From contig NZ_RXHJ01000007.1 in assembly GCF_003955685.1 (NCBI RefSeq), forward strand, positions 150,540 through 214,539: 64,000 nt of DNA, in the 5' to 3' direction. The notes beneath the pieces were generated by a model. The model saw only the letters and a program-made list of their open reading frames with translations, did no database searches and was not told where the DNA came from. Both the position numbers and the translations under genes were made by a program. Positions 42,358-52,564 of the stretch are shown one piece after another. Numbering within the stretch: the first letter of the stretch is position 1; every line of letters begins with the position of its first letter. The DNA comes from Corynebacterium hylobatis (GTDB lineage Bacteria > Actinomycetota > Actinomycetes > Mycobacteriales > Mycobacteriaceae).

Positions 42358-43764
42358 GTGAGCCTGACCACAAGTCACGTCGTACCGGCACCGCGTGAGC
42401 AGGTGTGGGACTGGCACACCCGGCAGGGTGCGCTCGCACGTCTGACACCCCCGTTCCTGCCCTTCACCCCGATCAGTCAGGCGGAGAAACTCTCCGACGG
42501 CACCACCATCCTCGGGATGCCCGCCGGCCTGAAGTGGGTCTCGCGTCACGACCTGTCCAACTACCGCCGCGGCCACCGCTTCACCGACGTGTGCATCAAC
42601 GCGCCCATCAAGGTCCTGGCGAACTGGCGCCACGTCCACGAGTTCGCCGACCACCCCGGGGGCACGCTGATCACCGACACGATCACCACCCGACTGCCCG
42701 GCTCCGCGCTGACGCCCTATTTCGCCTACCGCCAGCAGCAGCTGATCAACGACATCGCCTTCCTCGGACGCATCGCCCACCTGCAGCCGGCCGAACCGCT
42801 CACGGTGGCGGTCACCGGTTCCCGCGGCCTGGTCGGCCGGGCGCTGACCGCCCAGCTGAGCACCGCAGGGCACAAGGTGATCCAGCTGGTGCGCAAGAAC
42901 CCGAAGGAGGGCCAGCGGCTCTGGGAGCCCTGGCACCCGGCCGAGGATCTGCTCGAGGGCGTCGACGTCCTCGTCCACCTGGCGGGTGAGCCCATCTACG
43001 GCCGGTTCAACGACAGCCACAAGCAGGCCGTGCGCGATTCCCGCATCGCACCCACCGAACGCCTAGCACGGCTGGTCGCGGACTCGGAGTCGGTCACGAC
43101 GATGGTCTCCGCCTCCGCGGTGGGCATCTACGGCCCCGACCGGGGCGATGAGGTCCTCACCGAGAACTCCGAGCGGGGTGAAGGTTTCCTCGCCGACGTC
43201 GTCTCCGCATGGGAGGCCGCCACCGATCCCGCCCGGGAGGCCGGCAAGCGGGTGCTGCTGGTCCGCTTCGGCACCGTCCTCTCGGGGCGTTCCGGCATGC
43301 TGCCCGTGCTCAAGGCATTGTTCTCCACCGGCCTGGGCGGCAATTTCGGCGACGGCAATTTCTGGTTCCCCTGGGTCTCGCTGGACGACGCCACCGACAT
43401 CGTCACCCGCGGTGTCCTCGACCCCGCCTGGTCCGGACCCGTCAACGCCGTCTCCCCCGCCGAGTCGCTCAACCGGGATTTCACCGCCGCCCTGTCGAAG
43501 GAGGTCCGCCGCCCCGCCTTCATCCCCATCCCGTCGATCGGCCCGGCGCTGATCCTCGGCCGCGAGGGCGCGCAGGAGCTCGCCCTGGCCAACCAGCGCG
43601 TCTCACCGCAGCTGCTTCTCGACGCCGCCCACACCTTCCGCCACCCTGCCCTCGACCGCGCACTCGCCCACGAACTCGGCGGCGAGGAGCTCTATGACCG
43701 GGCCCCGGAGCTGGAGGCAGCTGACACGGAGGAGGAACCCGGCCAGCTAGGGTGGGACGGGTGA
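42358..43764 (+). CDS. TIGR01777 family epimerase-like protein with SRPBCC N-terminus
   Basis: A 468-residue fusion: residues 1-140 resemble an SRPBCC/polyketide-cyclase ligand-binding domain, then an extended short-chain dehydrogenase fold with GSRGLVG at 154-160, and a C-terminal DUF1731 (IPIPSIGPALILGREGAQ). Such proteins are often annotated as SulA or cell division inhibitors on thin evidence. GTG at 42358 with GGAGAGG ten bases before. Divergent from pyrR. Its stop overlaps the next start (GTGA). Substrate unknown. Confidence 0.82.
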   Translation: MSLTTSHVVPAPREQVWDWHTRQGALARLTPPFLPFTPISQAEKLSDGTTILGMPAGLKWVSRHDLSNYRRGHRFTDVCINAPIKVLANWRHVHEFADHPGGTLITDTITTRLPGSALTPYFAYRQQQLINDIAFLGRIAHLQPAEPLTVAVTGSRGLVGRALTAQLSTAGHKVIQLVRKNPKEGQRLWEPWHPAEDLLEGVDVLVHLAGEPIYGRFNDSHKQAVRDSRIAPTERLARLVADSESVTTMVSASAVGIYGPDRGDEVLTENSERGEGFLADVVSAWEAATDPAREAGKRVLLVRFGTVLSGRSGMLPVLKALFSTGLGGNFGDGNFWFPWVSLDDATDIVTRGVLDPAWSGPVNAVSPAESLNRDFTAALSKEVRRPAFIPIPSIGPALILGREGAQELALANQRVSPQLLLDAAHTFRHPALDRALAHELGGEELYDRAPELEAADTEEEPGQLGWDG

Positions 43765-44264
43765 CGACAGCACCCCGATCCCCCATCCCAGACACTGCTG
43801 TGTCCCCGGCCACCCCGCAGCGAATCGCAGAGCTGCTGGACGCCGAGGGACTGCAGTACCGCCTCGAATCCGCTCCCGTGGGCTCCGGTGATGAACCGGC
43901 CACCGTCGTGCGCACCGGTTTCATCAACGCCGCCATCGCCCTGAGCATCGACAACGACCACCTCATCTGCGACTCCATGTGGCGCGGCGAGGTGCCCACC
44001 ACCGAGGCCCCGCGCGTCCTCGGTGTGGTCAACGAGTGGAACCAGACCCAGTACATGCCCACCCTGCGGTTCTTCGAGAACTCCGCCGGTGAGGGTCACC
44101 TGACCATCAGCGCCCTGCGCCAGATCAACGTGGAACACGGCCTGAGCCGCAACCAGATCGGCGCATTCGTCATGTCCAGCCTCGACGGCGTTCTGCGCGC
44201 CTTCGAATGGGTCGAGGGCCAGTTCCCCGACCTGGTCACCTGGGAGGAGCACGACCATGAGTAG
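43761..44264 (+). CDS. YbjN domain protein, first copy
   Basis: A 167-residue protein with a YbjN-like fold (ATVVRTGFINAAIALSIDNDHLICDS, then VVNEWNQTQYMPTLRFF shown in part). YbjN proteins resemble type III secretion chaperones; their role is unclear. The GTG at 43761 overlaps the previous stop by GTGA. The next gene starts eight bases before this one ends. The three plus-strand genes therefore look like one operon. Confidence 0.7.
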   Translation: MTTAPRSPIPDTAVSPATPQRIAELLDAEGLQYRLESAPVGSGDEPATVVRTGFINAAIALSIDNDHLICDSMWRGEVPTTEAPRVLGVVNEWNQTQYMPTLRFFENSAGEGHLTISALRQINVEHGLSRNQIGAFVMSSLDGVLRAFEWVEGQFPDLVTWEEHDHE

Positions 44265-44724
44265 CAGCGAACTGTCCACCGTCAGCATCGACCGCGTCAT
44301 CGACACGATGCAGGGTTTCGACGTCGAGCTGGAGCGCATGGGCGACCAGGATGTCGCCACCGCCAACCTCAACGACCTGCCCGTCACCTTCGCGGTGCTC
44401 GGTTCCGTGTTCATCGTCCGCGCCGACACCGTCACCGGGCAGACCCTCAACGATGCCGACCCGACGCTCTACCTCGCCGCGAACCAGATCAACTCCGTCG
44501 GCCTCGGGGCGCGTGCCACCATCGTCGACCGCGCCGAGCACCTCATCGTGCGCACCGAGCGGGATGTGTCCATCGCCGCCGGGATGAACGACGAGCAGCT
44601 GGGCGCCTCCCTGCGTTCCGCGGTCGACGCTGTGCTGGCCACCCAGGACGCCATGACCGCCGCCGCCGGGGAACTCTCCGAGCTGCGCGCGAAGATGGAA
44701 CAGGAACTGGGCGAACAGGCCTGA
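44257..44724 (+). CDS. YbjN-like protein, second copy
   Basis: A 155-residue protein resembling the preceding one in size and layout (an N-terminal helix, then beta-rich LPVTFAVLGSVFIVRADT, then a short helical repeat and a C-terminal helix). ATG at 44257 inside the end of the upstream gene. The pair may form a heterodimer; this is inference. Its stop lies inside a perfect palindrome shared with the convergent ppk2 gene. Confidence 0.6.
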   Translation: MSSSELSTVSIDRVIDTMQGFDVELERMGDQDVATANLNDLPVTFAVLGSVFIVRADTVTGQTLNDADPTLYLAANQINSVGLGARATIVDRAEHLIVRTERDVSIAAGMNDEQLGASLRSAVDAVLATQDAMTAAAGELSELRAKMEQELGEQA

Positions 44725-44732
44725 TCAGGCCT
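44717..44732. repeat. Perfect 16-bp palindrome spanning two convergent stop codons
   Basis: AGGCCTGATCAGGCCT covers the TGA of the YbjN-like gene (44722-44724) and the TGA of ppk2 on the other strand (44727-44725). It could act as a small bidirectional end signal, or it is a by-product of compact convergent genes. Confidence 0.5.
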
Positions 44733-45576
44733 TGCGTGCCCGCTCCAGTTCGGCCTCGACGTCGAAGTCGGCGGCGGGCCACTCCAGGTTCATCGAACGC
44801 AGCGCGTCGAGGACCAGGTACTTCACGGCCATGCGGGCGTATTTCTTCCGGTCGCCCGGGATGCAGTACCAGGGGGCGAAGTCGGTGGAGGTGCGCCGCA
44901 GCGCGATCTCGTAGGCCTCCATGTACTCGTCCCACAGCTCGCGGTCGTCGAGATCCCCGGGGTTGTACTTCCAGTGCTTGGCGGGATCCTCAAGCCGCTC
45001 AATGAGGTTCTCCTTCTGGAAATCCTCCGAGATGTGCAGCATGACCTTGATGATGCGGATGTTGCGTTCCGCCAGCTCCCGTTCATATTCGACGATGCGG
45101 CCGTAGCGGCGTTCGATCTCCTCCGCAGGTGCCATCTTACGCACCCGCTGGACGAGCACGTCCTCGTAATGGGAACGGTCGAAGATGGCGATCTGGCCGA
45201 TCGCCGGCTCCTGGGGGCGCACCCGCCACAGGAAATCGTGTCGGCGTTCCTCCGCGGTGGGCGGGCCGAAGGTCGCGATCTTCAGCGCCTGCGGGTCGAA
45301 GGCGCGGAACACGTGGCGGACCACGCCTCCCTTGCCGGAGGTGTCCATGCCTTGCAATATAAGCAGGAGGCCACCGGTTCCCGGTACCTCTGCCCGGCCG
45401 TTGGCGAACAGTTTCTCCTGGAGTTCGTCGAGTTCCTCGTCATGCTCGTGGAACTCGCGTTCCCAGGCTTCTTTGTCCCACTCGAAACCGGGGGTCGATG
45501 TGGGATCGACGTCAGCGATCCGGAAATCGGGGCCGACCCGGTGGGATTTGGCCTCTTCCATCGTGAACTTGTCCAT
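44725..45576 (-). CDS. ppk2: Polyphosphate kinase 2 family protein
   Basis: PPK2 enzymes move phosphate between polyphosphate and nucleotides, often favouring nucleotide phosphorylation. The 283-residue protein has Walker A GMDTSGKGG at 76-84, Walker B FDRSHYEDV near 132-140 and the lid WRVRPQEP. ATG at 45576. Length fits a one-domain PPK2. Which nucleotide it prefers cannot be read. It follows nusB by 27 bases. Confidence 0.9.
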   Translation of the reverse strand: MDKFTMEEAKSHRVGPDFRIADVDPTSTPGFEWDKEAWEREFHEHDEELDELQEKLFANGRAEVPGTGGLLLILQGMDTSGKGGVVRHVFRAFDPQALKIATFGPPTAEERRHDFLWRVRPQEPAIGQIAIFDRSHYEDVLVQRVRKMAPAEEIERRYGRIVEYERELAERNIRIIKVMLHISEDFQKENLIERLEDPAKHWKYNPGDLDDRELWDEYMEAYEIALRRTSTDFAPWYCIPGDRKKYARMAVKYLVLDALRSMNLEWPAADFDVEAELERARKA

Positions 45577-45603
45577 GTCCCCGATGGTAATGAAAGAGGC
45601 GGC

Positions 45604-46209
45604 CTACACGTCGGGGGAATCGTGCTTGCGCACCGGCCCGGGGCCCGGGTCCGCCGCACTCGCGTGGCGGGGTTCCGCGTCGAGGCCCGGCTCGTGCGGG
45701 GTGAACTGCGGATCAGAGTCCGGGTCGGAGATCGGCTCCGTGAAGGGGTTGTCGGCGGCGCCGGCCTGCACGACGTCATCAAGCACGGCGTGGATGTAGG
45801 GAGCGGCGACGTCGTTGCCGTACTGGCTGGCCAGCTCCACGCCCTCGACGACGGCGACGGGCCCGTCGACCTCGGGGTTGAACAGGATCTCCCACACGCC
45901 GACGCGCAGGATGGCACGGTCGACGGCGGGCAGCCGGTTCAGTTCCCAGGTCTCGGCGAGGTAGCGCTCGATGGTCTCGTCAATGGTGTCGAGCTGTTCT
46001 GCGGCACCGTTGATGATCTGCCGGGTGTAGTCGGCGACGGGGGCCACGGAATTATCGGGGTCGCGGGAGAGTACGACCCGGTCCTCGACGACGGCGACGG
46101 GATCGATGTCGCGTGCCTCCGCCTCGAACAGGATGTCAACGGCGCGACGGCGCGCACGGTAACGGGCGCCGTGACGGCGCCAGTTGGTCTCCTCAGGTGT
46201 ATCGGTCAC
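45604..46209 (-). CDS. nusB: Transcription antitermination factor NusB
   Basis: RNA-binding factor that with NusE supports rRNA transcription. The 201-residue protein has the NusB core (about 12-150; [48 protein letters not shown]). The last ~50 residues are an acidic, proline-rich tail not found in short homologues. GTG at 46209, 12 bases after efp. Downstream of efp, as is common. Confidence 0.93.
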   Translation of the reverse strand: MTDTPEETNWRRHGARYRARRRAVDILFEAEARDIDPVAVVEDRVVLSRDPDNSVAPVADYTRQIINGAAEQLDTIDETIERYLAETWELNRLPAVDRAILRVGVWEILFNPEVDGPVAVVEGVELASQYGNDVAAPYIHAVLDDVVQAGAADNPFTEPISDPDSDPQFTPHEPGLDAEPRHASAADPGPGPVRKHDSPDV

Positions 46210-46221
46210 GTGTGATGGGTC

Positions 46222-46785
46222 CTAGTTGGTGACGCGGGAGAGGTACTCGCCGGTGCGGGTGTCCACCTTGACCACATTGCCGGTCTCCAGGAACAGCGGA
46301 ACCTGGATCTCGGCGCCGGTCTCGACGGTGGCGGGCTTGGAACCACCGGTGGAGCGGTCGCCCTGCAGGCCAGGCTCGGTGTGGGTGATCTCCAGGTCGA
46401 CGGAAACGGGCAGCTCGCCGAAGAGGGCCTCGCCCTCGTGGAAAGAGACCTGGATGTGCATGTTCTCCTTGAGGAAGGCGGCGGCGTCGCCGAACTTGTC
46501 CTCGGAGAGTTCGTACTGCTCGTAGGTCTTCTCGTCCATGACGACGTAGGAGGTGCCGTCGTTGTACAGGTAGGTCATGTCACGGCGGTCGACGGTGGCG
46601 GTCTCCACCTTCACGCCGGCGTTCCAGGTCTTGTCCACGAGCTTGCCGGTGAGGACGTCCTTGAGCTTGGTGCGGACGAAGGCAGGGCCCTTGCCCGGCT
46701 TGACATGCTGGAACTCGACGATCTGCTGCAGCTTGCCATCAACCTTGAGCACAAGGCCGTTCTTGAAATCGGCGGTAGAAGCCAC
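46222..46785 (-). CDS. efp: Elongation factor P
   Basis: Helps the ribosome at polyproline stretches. The 187-residue protein has the three beta-barrel layout, [15 protein letters not shown] near residue 30 with the loop lysine, and the C-terminal signature region [14 protein letters not shown] at 46785. Standard length. Confidence 0.96.
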   Translation of the reverse strand: MASTADFKNGLVLKVDGKLQQIVEFQHVKPGKGPAFVRTKLKDVLTGKLVDKTWNAGVKVETATVDRRDMTYLYNDGTSYVVMDEKTYEQYELSEDKFGDAAAFLKENMHIQVSFHEGEALFGELPVSVDLEITHTEPGLQGDRSTGGSKPATVETGAEIQVPLFLETGNVVKVDTRTGEYLSRVTN

Positions 46786-46816
46786 GAAGTCTCTCCCTCG
46801 TTGTGGGTGGTCCTGG

Positions 46817-46822
46817 ATATTA
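46817..46822 (-). promoter_or_regulatory. Possible -10 element for efp
   Basis: TAATAT on the minus strand, about 32 bases before the efp GTG, in the short gap after pepQ. The -35 region is poor. Confidence 0.3.
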
Positions 46823-46834
46823 GACCTAACCAGA

Positions 46835-47926
46835 CTACACCACGCGCAGTTCCTTACCGGCAGGCGTGATGATGCGGGCGGGGCCCTGCGTGATCAGCAC
46901 CGTGTCCTCGATCCGGACCCCGCCCCGTCCCGGCACGTAGATGCCCGGTTCGATGGTCAGCGACATGTGCTCCTCAAGGATCCCCTCCGCAATCTGGGAG
47001 GCCGCGGGACGCTCGTGGAGCTCCAGTCCGACGCCGTGGCCGGTGGAGTGGACGAAGAACTCCCCGTAACCGGCCTCCTCGATGACGGAGCGGGCGGCGG
47101 CGTCGACGTCGACGAGGTGCCGGCCCGGGGTGGCGGCCTCGATGCCGGCGAGCTGGGCACGCAGGACGATGTCGTAGATCTCCCGGGTGAAGTCATCGGC
47201 CTCACCCATGGCGACGGTCCGGGTCATGTCCGAGTTGAAGCCGCGGGCGTGCGCGCCGAAGTCGATGAGGACGATGTCCCCGCGGTGGATGATACGGTCG
47301 CCGGCGGTGTGGTGTGGCTTCGCGGAATTGGGTCCGGAGGCGACGATGGTGTCGAAGCTGGGGCGCTCCGCCCCCAGGCGGCGCATGCGGTACTCGAGAT
47401 CGGCGGCGATCTCGCGCTCGCTGCGGCCGACCGCCAGTTCCCCGGCGGCGAGCAGTTCCTCGAAGGCCGTGGAGGCCAGTTCCGCGACCTCCGCCAGGCG
47501 GATGCGCTCGGTGTTGTCCTTGGTCAGGCGCAGATCCTCGATGGCGCCGCTGACGGGCACGAGCGTGACGTCCTCGTTGCAGGCCTCCTGGAGGCGTTCG
47601 AGCTGGGCGACGGTGACGTGGTCGGCCTCGAAGCCCACGCGGCGTGGCCCCTCGATGCGGCGCAGCAGGGCGAGTGCCGACTGCCGTTCGATGACCACCG
47701 GGATGTCCGGGACCTCCTCGGTGATCTGGGTGCTGTAGCGGCCGTCGGTGGCGATCTCGGCGGTGAGGTCCTTCGACAGGACGAGCGCGCCCTGGGAGCC
47801 GGAGAACCCGGAGAGGTAACGGACGTGGATGAGGTTGGTCACCAGCATCTCGTCGATGCGCATGCCCGCCAACCGCGCGGAGAGTGCGCGTCGTCGGGTG
47901 AGGAATCGGGTGTCCGCGTATGCCAT
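46835..47926 (-). CDS. pepQ: Xaa-Pro aminopeptidase / M24 metallopeptidase
   Basis: Cleaves X-proline peptides. The 363-residue protein has a creatinase N-terminal domain and the M24 pita-bread fold with metal ligands in [30 protein letters not shown] and [13 protein letters not shown] at 47926 with GGAGGG four bases upstream; the longer open frame has no such site. Downstream efp is its usual companion in actinobacteria. Confidence 0.92.
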   Translation of the reverse strand: MAYADTRFLTRRRALSARLAGMRIDEMLVTNLIHVRYLSGFSGSQGALVLSKDLTAEIATDGRYSTQITEEVPDIPVVIERQSALALLRRIEGPRRVGFEADHVTVAQLERLQEACNEDVTLVPVSGAIEDLRLTKDNTERIRLAEVAELASTAFEELLAAGELAVGRSEREIAADLEYRMRRLGAERPSFDTIVASGPNSAKPHHTAGDRIIHRGDIVLIDFGAHARGFNSDMTRTVAMGEADDFTREIYDIVLRAQLAGIEAATPGRHLVDVDAAARSVIEEAGYGEFFVHSTGHGVGLELHERPAASQIAEGILEEHMSLTIEPGIYVPGRGGVRIEDTVLITQGPARIITPAGKELRVV

Positions 47927-47966
47927 GTGGCCCTCCAGCCTGCTCGTTGTGTGATTCCCCACAACC

Positions 47967-48398
47967 CTAGCGGTTCGCGAGCGCCTCCAGCGCCAGGACG
48001 TACCCCCGCACGCCGAGCCCGGCGATGACACCCACCGCTATGGCGGAGAGATAGGAGTGGCCCCGGAAGTCCTCACGGGCGTGGACGTTGGAGATGTGCA
48101 CCTCGATGAAGCCGGCGCCGTCGGCGACCTCCGCCAGGGCGTCGCGCAGCGCGACGGAGGTGTGGGTGAATCCGCCGGGGTTGATGATCACGGGCCAGCC
48201 CTCGTCGGCCGTCTCGTGCACCCAGTCGATGAGTTCCCCCTCGTGGTTGGACTGGCGACACTCCACCTCGACGCCGAGTTGTGCCGCCCGTTCGCCGATG
48301 AGCTTCTCGACGTCCGCGAGCGTCGTCGCGCCGTAGACCTCCGGCTGGCGTTTACCCAGCCGGTTGAGGTTGGGGCCGTTGAGGACCAGCACCTTCAT
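47967..48398 (-). CDS. aroQ: 3-dehydroquinate dehydratase, type II
   Basis: Third step of the shikimate pathway. The 143-residue protein has the type II motif [18 protein letters not shown] at the start with catalytic Arg/Tyr, NPGGFTHTS near 74 and EVHISN near 97. ATG at 48398; zero bases separate it from the aroB stop. Also called aroD in some genomes. Confidence 0.96.
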   Translation of the reverse strand: MKVLVLNGPNLNRLGKRQPEVYGATTLADVEKLIGERAAQLGVEVECRQSNHEGELIDWVHETADEGWPVIINPGGFTHTSVALRDALAEVADGAGFIEVHISNVHAREDFRGHSYLSAIAVGVIAGLGVRGYVLALEALANR

Positions 48399-49475
48399 CT
48401 ACTTCTCCCCCGAGATGGCCTCGTAGGCGGCGCGCAGCTCCTCGGTCGAGGGGCCCTCCAGGCGGGTGGTCTCCCCCACCCCGGTCAGCGCCACGAAGCG
48501 GATATGGCCGTCGCGGTTCTTCTTGTCGCGTGTCATACCCGCGTAGAGCTCCTCGAAGTGGCCGGCCGGGTAGGTGGTGCTCAGGCCGACGGACTCGAGG
48601 ATCCGGTGGTGTCGCTCCACCAGCCCGGCGTCGATGAGGCCACGGTTGGCGGCCAGGTGGGCGATGAACATCATGCCCACGCCGACGGCGTGGCCGTGGC
48701 GCCAGCGGTAGTTCTCCCGCAGTTCCACGGCGTGGCCGAAGGTGTGGCCGTAGTTGAGGATCTCCCGCAGGCCGGACTCCTTGAGGTCCTGGCCGACGAC
48801 ATCGGCCTTGACGGTCACGGAGCGGGCGATGAGTTCGGGCAGGTGACCGTCGCCACGCAGGCAGGCGGCCGGGTCCTCCTCGTAGCGCTGGAGGATGACC
48901 GGGTCGGCGATGAAACCGGTCTTGATGATCTCCGCGGAACCCGCGACGATCTCCGCCTCCGGGAGTGTGTCCAGACGGTCGAGGTCGATGAAGACCGCCG
49001 TCGGCTCATGGAAGGCACCGACGAGGTTCTTCCCGGCGGCGGTGTTGATGCCGGTCTTGCCGCCCACGGCAGCATCCACCATGGCCAGCAGCGTGGTGGG
49101 CACCTGGATGACCTTGATGCCGCGCATCCAGGCCGCGGCGACGAAACCGGCGAGGTCGGTGACTGCACCGCCGCCCAGGCCGACGATCGCGTCGCGGCGG
49201 CCGAAGGTCTCCGCGCCCAGGCGGTCCCACAGGGCTCCGGCGACCTGGAGGGTCTTGCCCTCCTCCGCGTCGGGCACCGGGGCGAGGACGACCTCCAGGC
49301 CACGGGCGCTCAGGGCCGTGCCGAGCTTCTCGGCCGGGGCCACCAGCGTCGGCTGATGGATGACCATCACCTTGGCGGCACCGGTGGCGGCGGCGCAGTC
49401 GGCGACTGCGGCATCGAGGTCGTGGTCGATGGTGACCTGGTACGGGGCGGGTCCGTTGACCGGAATCGTCGTCAC
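48399..49475 (-). CDS. aroB: 3-dehydroquinate synthase
   Basis: Second step of the shikimate pathway. The 358-residue NAD- and metal-dependent enzyme shows [19 protein letters not shown] near 103, [19 protein letters not shown] near 137 and [11 protein letters not shown] near 246. GTG/ATG start at 49475. Part of aroC-aroK-aroB-aroQ. Confidence 0.96.
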   Translation of the reverse strand: MTTIPVNGPAPYQVTIDHDLDAAVADCAAATGAAKVMVIHQPTLVAPAEKLGTALSARGLEVVLAPVPDAEEGKTLQVAGALWDRLGAETFGRRDAIVGLGGGAVTDLAGFVAAAWMRGIKVIQVPTTLLAMVDAAVGGKTGINTAAGKNLVGAFHEPTAVFIDLDRLDTLPEAEIVAGSAEIIKTGFIADPVILQRYEEDPAACLRGDGHLPELIARSVTVKADVVGQDLKESGLREILNYGHTFGHAVELRENYRWRHGHAVGVGMMFIAHLAANRGLIDAGLVERHHRILESVGLSTTYPAGHFEELYAGMTRDKKNRDGHIRFVALTGVGETTRLEGPSTEELRAAYEAISGEK

Positions 49476-49499
49476 GGGAGGGTTCCTTTGCGCGGTTGA

Positions 49500-50030
49500 C
49501 TAGAGGGTGTCCAGGAAGCCGAGGATGCCGGCCACGGACTGCTGGGGGGTGCGGCCGTCGGTGCGCACCCGGAAGGTGGCCACCTCATGATAGAGCGGGG
49601 CGCGCTGCTCCATGAGGTTGCGGTAGTGGGCGGCCGGGTCCTCGGCGGCGAGGACGGGCCGGGTGGATTCACCGGCGGTGCGGCGCACACCCTCCTCGAC
49701 GGAGACGTCGATCCACACGACGGTGTGCTGCGCGAGCAGCTGGCGGGTGGATTCGGTGAGCACCGCTCCCCCACCGAGGCTGACCACGCCACCGCTGGTC
49801 AGGGCCGTTGCGACGTGGCGGGCCTCGACCTCCCGGAAGGTGGGCTCACCGAGCTCGCTGAACACCTCGCCGCAGGGTTTTCCGTAGGCCTCCTCGATGA
49901 GCTGGTCAGAATCGACCAGTGGGAGGGACAGTGCGCGGGCCAGGCGGCGGCCGATGGTGGATTTGCCGGCCCCGGGCGGGCCGACGAGGACCACCTTCGG
50001 CCGGGTGTGGCAGACCTCCGGGCTGCTCAT
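49500..50030 (-). CDS. aroK: Shikimate kinase
   Basis: Phosphorylates shikimate. The 176-residue protein has the P-loop GPPGAGKS at 17-24, the shikimate-binding DSDQLIEEAYGKP region and GGGAVL near 87. The lid carries RPVLAAEDP. Its ATG at 50030 touches the aroC stop with no gap. Confidence 0.95.
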   Translation of the reverse strand: MSSPEVCHTRPKVVLVGPPGAGKSTIGRRLARALSLPLVDSDQLIEEAYGKPCGEVFSELGEPTFREVEARHVATALTSGGVVSLGGGAVLTESTRQLLAQHTVVWIDVSVEEGVRRTAGESTRPVLAAEDPAAHYRNLMEQRAPLYHEVATFRVRTDGRTPQQSVAGILGFLDTL

Positions 50031-51251
50031 CTACGCCTCCCCGGAATCCTGGAACCGCAGTCGCTGGACGACATACTCGTTGTAGGCGTCGATGTTGCGG
50101 CGGGTCTCGGCGACGGAGTCACCACCGAACTTCTTCAGCACGGCACGCGCCAGGACGAGTGCCACCATCGCCTCGGCGACGACACCGGCGGCCGGGACGG
50201 CGCAGACATCGGAACGCTGGTGGATGCCGGTGGCGGCGGAACCGTCGGTCATGTCCACGGTCTTCAGTGCGCGCGGCACGGTGGAGATCGGCTTCATCGC
50301 GGCGCGGACCCGCAGGGCCTGGCCGTTGGTCATGCCGCCCTCGATGCCGCCGGCGCGGTTGCTCAGACGGTCGACGCCGTCCTCTGCCCGGACCATCTCG
50401 TCGTGGGCCTCGCTGCCGCGGCGGCGGGCCTCCTCGAAGCCGTCACCGACCTCGACGCCCTTGATGGCCTGGATACCCATGAGGGCGGCGGCGAGCTGGG
50501 CGTCGAGACGCTCCTCACCGGAGACGTGCGAACCCAGTCCGATGGGCAGGCCCTCGACGACGACCTCGACGACACCGCCGAGGGTGTCGCCGGCCTTCTT
50601 GGCGGCCTCGATCTCGGCGATCATGGCGGCCTCGGCGTCCTTGTCGAAGGCGCGCACCGGAGACTCGTCCACGGCCGGCAGGTCCGCGAAGGTCGGCTCG
50701 GGGCCGGTGTAGGGCTCGGAGCGGCCGATGGAGACGACGTGGGAGAGCACCTCGACACCGAGGGTCTCACGCAGGAAACTGCGGGCGACGGTGGCGGCGG
50801 CGACACGGGCGGCGGTCTCGCGTGCGGAGGAACGCTCCAGGATCGGACGTGCCTCGTCGACGTCGTATTTGATCATCCCGGCGAAATCGGCGTGGCCCGG
50901 GCGTGGGCGGGTGAGCTTGGCGCCGCGGCCGGAGCTCATCGCGGCGGCGACCTCCGCATCCTCCATGTCCACCGGCTCGGCGGACATGATGGTGGTCCAC
51001 TTCGGCCACTCGGTGTTGCCGATCATGATGGCGACCGGGCTGCCGAGGGTCTTCCCGTGCCGGATGCCGGTGAGCAGGGTGAGCTCATCGGCCTCGAACT
51101 TCATCCGGGCGCCGCGGCCGTAGCCGAGTCGGCGGCGGGCGAGCTGCTCAGAGATTTCTTCCCGGGTCACGGAGACACCGGCGGGCATGTTTTCGAGCAG
51201 GGCAATCAGCGCCTGACCGTGGGATTCTCCTGCTGTGGTCCATCGAAGCAT
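50031..51251 (-). CDS. aroC: Chorismate synthase
   Basis: Last step to chorismate, FMN-dependent. The 406-residue protein begins [15 protein letters not shown] and has [13 protein letters not shown] near 115 and [16 protein letters not shown] near 346. ATG at 51251. First of the contiguous aroCKBQ set. Confidence 0.97.
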   Translation of the reverse strand: MLRWTTAGESHGQALIALLENMPAGVSVTREEISEQLARRRLGYGRGARMKFEADELTLLTGIRHGKTLGSPVAIMIGNTEWPKWTTIMSAEPVDMEDAEVAAAMSSGRGAKLTRPRPGHADFAGMIKYDVDEARPILERSSARETAARVAAATVARSFLRETLGVEVLSHVVSIGRSEPYTGPEPTFADLPAVDESPVRAFDKDAEAAMIAEIEAAKKAGDTLGGVVEVVVEGLPIGLGSHVSGEERLDAQLAAALMGIQAIKGVEVGDGFEEARRRGSEAHDEMVRAEDGVDRLSNRAGGIEGGMTNGQALRVRAAMKPISTVPRALKTVDMTDGSAATGIHQRSDVCAVPAAGVVAEAMVALVLARAVLKKFGGDSVAETRRNIDAYNEYVVQRLRFQDSGEA

Positions 51252-51263
51252 GCGGTCATTGTC

Positions 51264-51710
51264 TCATGAGGCGCCGCCCAAGTGCGATAAGGCTCCCTGC
51301 CAGGTGTCGTAGAGAACCACAATGAACGTCCCCACCAGCATGGATGGCCCGTGCGGCACTGCTTTCCCCCGCCTGAGCACCGACCGCACCACCGTCACCG
51401 CGCTCGCTGCCACCACCGCCGCCAGCACTCCGATGACCCCGCCCGCGGCGGCGGCGAGCACCCCGAGGCTCAGCGCCAGTTTCACGTCCCCGCCCCCGAT
51501 GCCCCGGCCGAGAAGATAGGCCCCGGCCCAGGCCAGGCCGCCGAGGATGAGCACCGGTTCGGTGAGCAGGGCACCGGTCCCCGCCCCGAGGGCGGCGGGC
51601 AGGGTGAGGTGGTCCGGGAGGCGGCGCTGCGTCTCGTCGACAAGCACGAGCCGGACCGCCCACCAGACGGTGATGATGACTGCTCCCCCGAGCAGCAGGA
51701 TCCCCCACAC
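51264..51710 (-). CDS. A24 family prepilin peptidase-like protein
   Basis: A 148-residue membrane protein of the type IV prepilin peptidase/TadV family. It has about four to five membrane segments and the GGGDVKLAL motif near 72, one of the two aspartates of the family; the other may be in VDETQRRLPDHLTLP. The N-terminal methylase domain of full PilD is missing, as in short actinobacterial members. GTG at 51710. No pilin genes are nearby, so its substrate is unknown. Confidence 0.75.
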   Translation of the reverse strand: MWGILLLGGAVIITVWWAVRLVLVDETQRRLPDHLTLPAALGAGTGALLTEPVLILGGLAWAGAYLLGRGIGGGDVKLALSLGVLAAAAGGVIGVLAAVVAASAVTVVRSVLRRGKAVPHGPSMLVGTFIVVLYDTWQGALSHLGGAS

Positions 51711-51721
51711 ACCGGGGCAGA

Positions 51722-52564
51722 CTACCGCAGCGAGGCCTCCAGCGCGCGGCGCATGGCCTCCCGCGGGGCCGACCGGCCGGTGAACTGCTCGAACTGGCCG
51801 TAGGCCTGATGTGCGAGCATGACGTGGCCCCCGACGGTGAGGTGGCCGTTGGCGGCCGCGGCGACAGTCAGCGGGGTCGGCCAGGGCTCGTAGATGACGT
51901 CGAGGATCGGCGCGTGCGCCAGGGCCTGTTCGTGACCGACGACGGCCGCGGAGGGCACCGTCGAGACGATGACCTCGGCAGCCCGGGAGGCGGCCAGCAG
52001 GTCAGAGTCGAAACCGGCGAAACGGAACTCCACCCCGGCGGGTTCGAGCAGCGGGGCCAGTTCGGCGCTGCGGTCGGAACGGTTGATCACCGTGATGTCG
52101 GTGATCCCGGCCTGCGCCAGCGCCCACAACGCGGGACGGGCGGTACCGCCACCTCCGATGACCAGGGCATGGCGCGTCCCTGCGAGCCGGTCGCCGAGCA
52201 GTTCACCCAGGGCACCGGTGATGCCGTCGCAGTCGGTGTTGTCCGCCCGCCAACCACCGGCCGTGCGTACGAGGGTGTTGGCGGAACCGATCTGCCGGGC
52301 CCGGTCGGTGACCTCATCGGCGAATTCGAGGGCGGCGAATTTGGCGGGCATGGTCACCGAGAAACCGGCGAACTCCGCCCCCGCCCCACCGACAATCTCC
52401 GGCAGCTGCTCGGCGGTGCACTCGATGCGGGAGTACTCCCAGTCGTCCATGCCGAGTGCCTCATAGCCGGCGTTGTGCAGAATGGGCGAACGGGAGTGCG
52501 TGATCGGGGAACCGAGCACCGCCGCGCGATGCCGGATGTCGGGAATCTCCAGAGGATGGCTCAA
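51722..52564 (-). CDS. aroE: Shikimate dehydrogenase
   Basis: Reduces 3-dehydroshikimate with NADPH. The 280-residue protein has GSPITHSRSPILHNAGY near 18, the catalytic Lys in MPAKFAALEFAD, NTDCDGITGAL near 108 and the GGGGTARPALWAL nucleotide loop near 137. It starts with TTG at 52564, overlapping the mltG stop (TTGA). Alternatives downstream would cut the conserved start. Confidence 0.93.
   Translation of the reverse strand: MSHPLEIPDIRHRAAVLGSPITHSRSPILHNAGYEALGMDDWEYSRIECTAEQLPEIVGGAGAEFAGFSVTMPAKFAALEFADEVTDRARQIGSANTLVRTAGGWRADNTDCDGITGALGELLGDRLAGTRHALVIGGGGTARPALWALAQAGITDITVINRSDRSAELAPLLEPAGVEFRFAGFDSDLLAASRAAEVIVSTVPSAAVVGHEQALAHAPILDVIYEPWPTPLTVAAAANGHLTVGGHVMLAHQAYGQFEQFTGRSAPREAMRRALEASLR

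Noticed and set aside
51256..51708. Alternative minus-strand frame overlapping the prepilin peptidase gene
   Set aside because: Arg/Gly/His-rich translation without membrane segments; the other frame has the hydrophobic helices and GGGDVKL motif.
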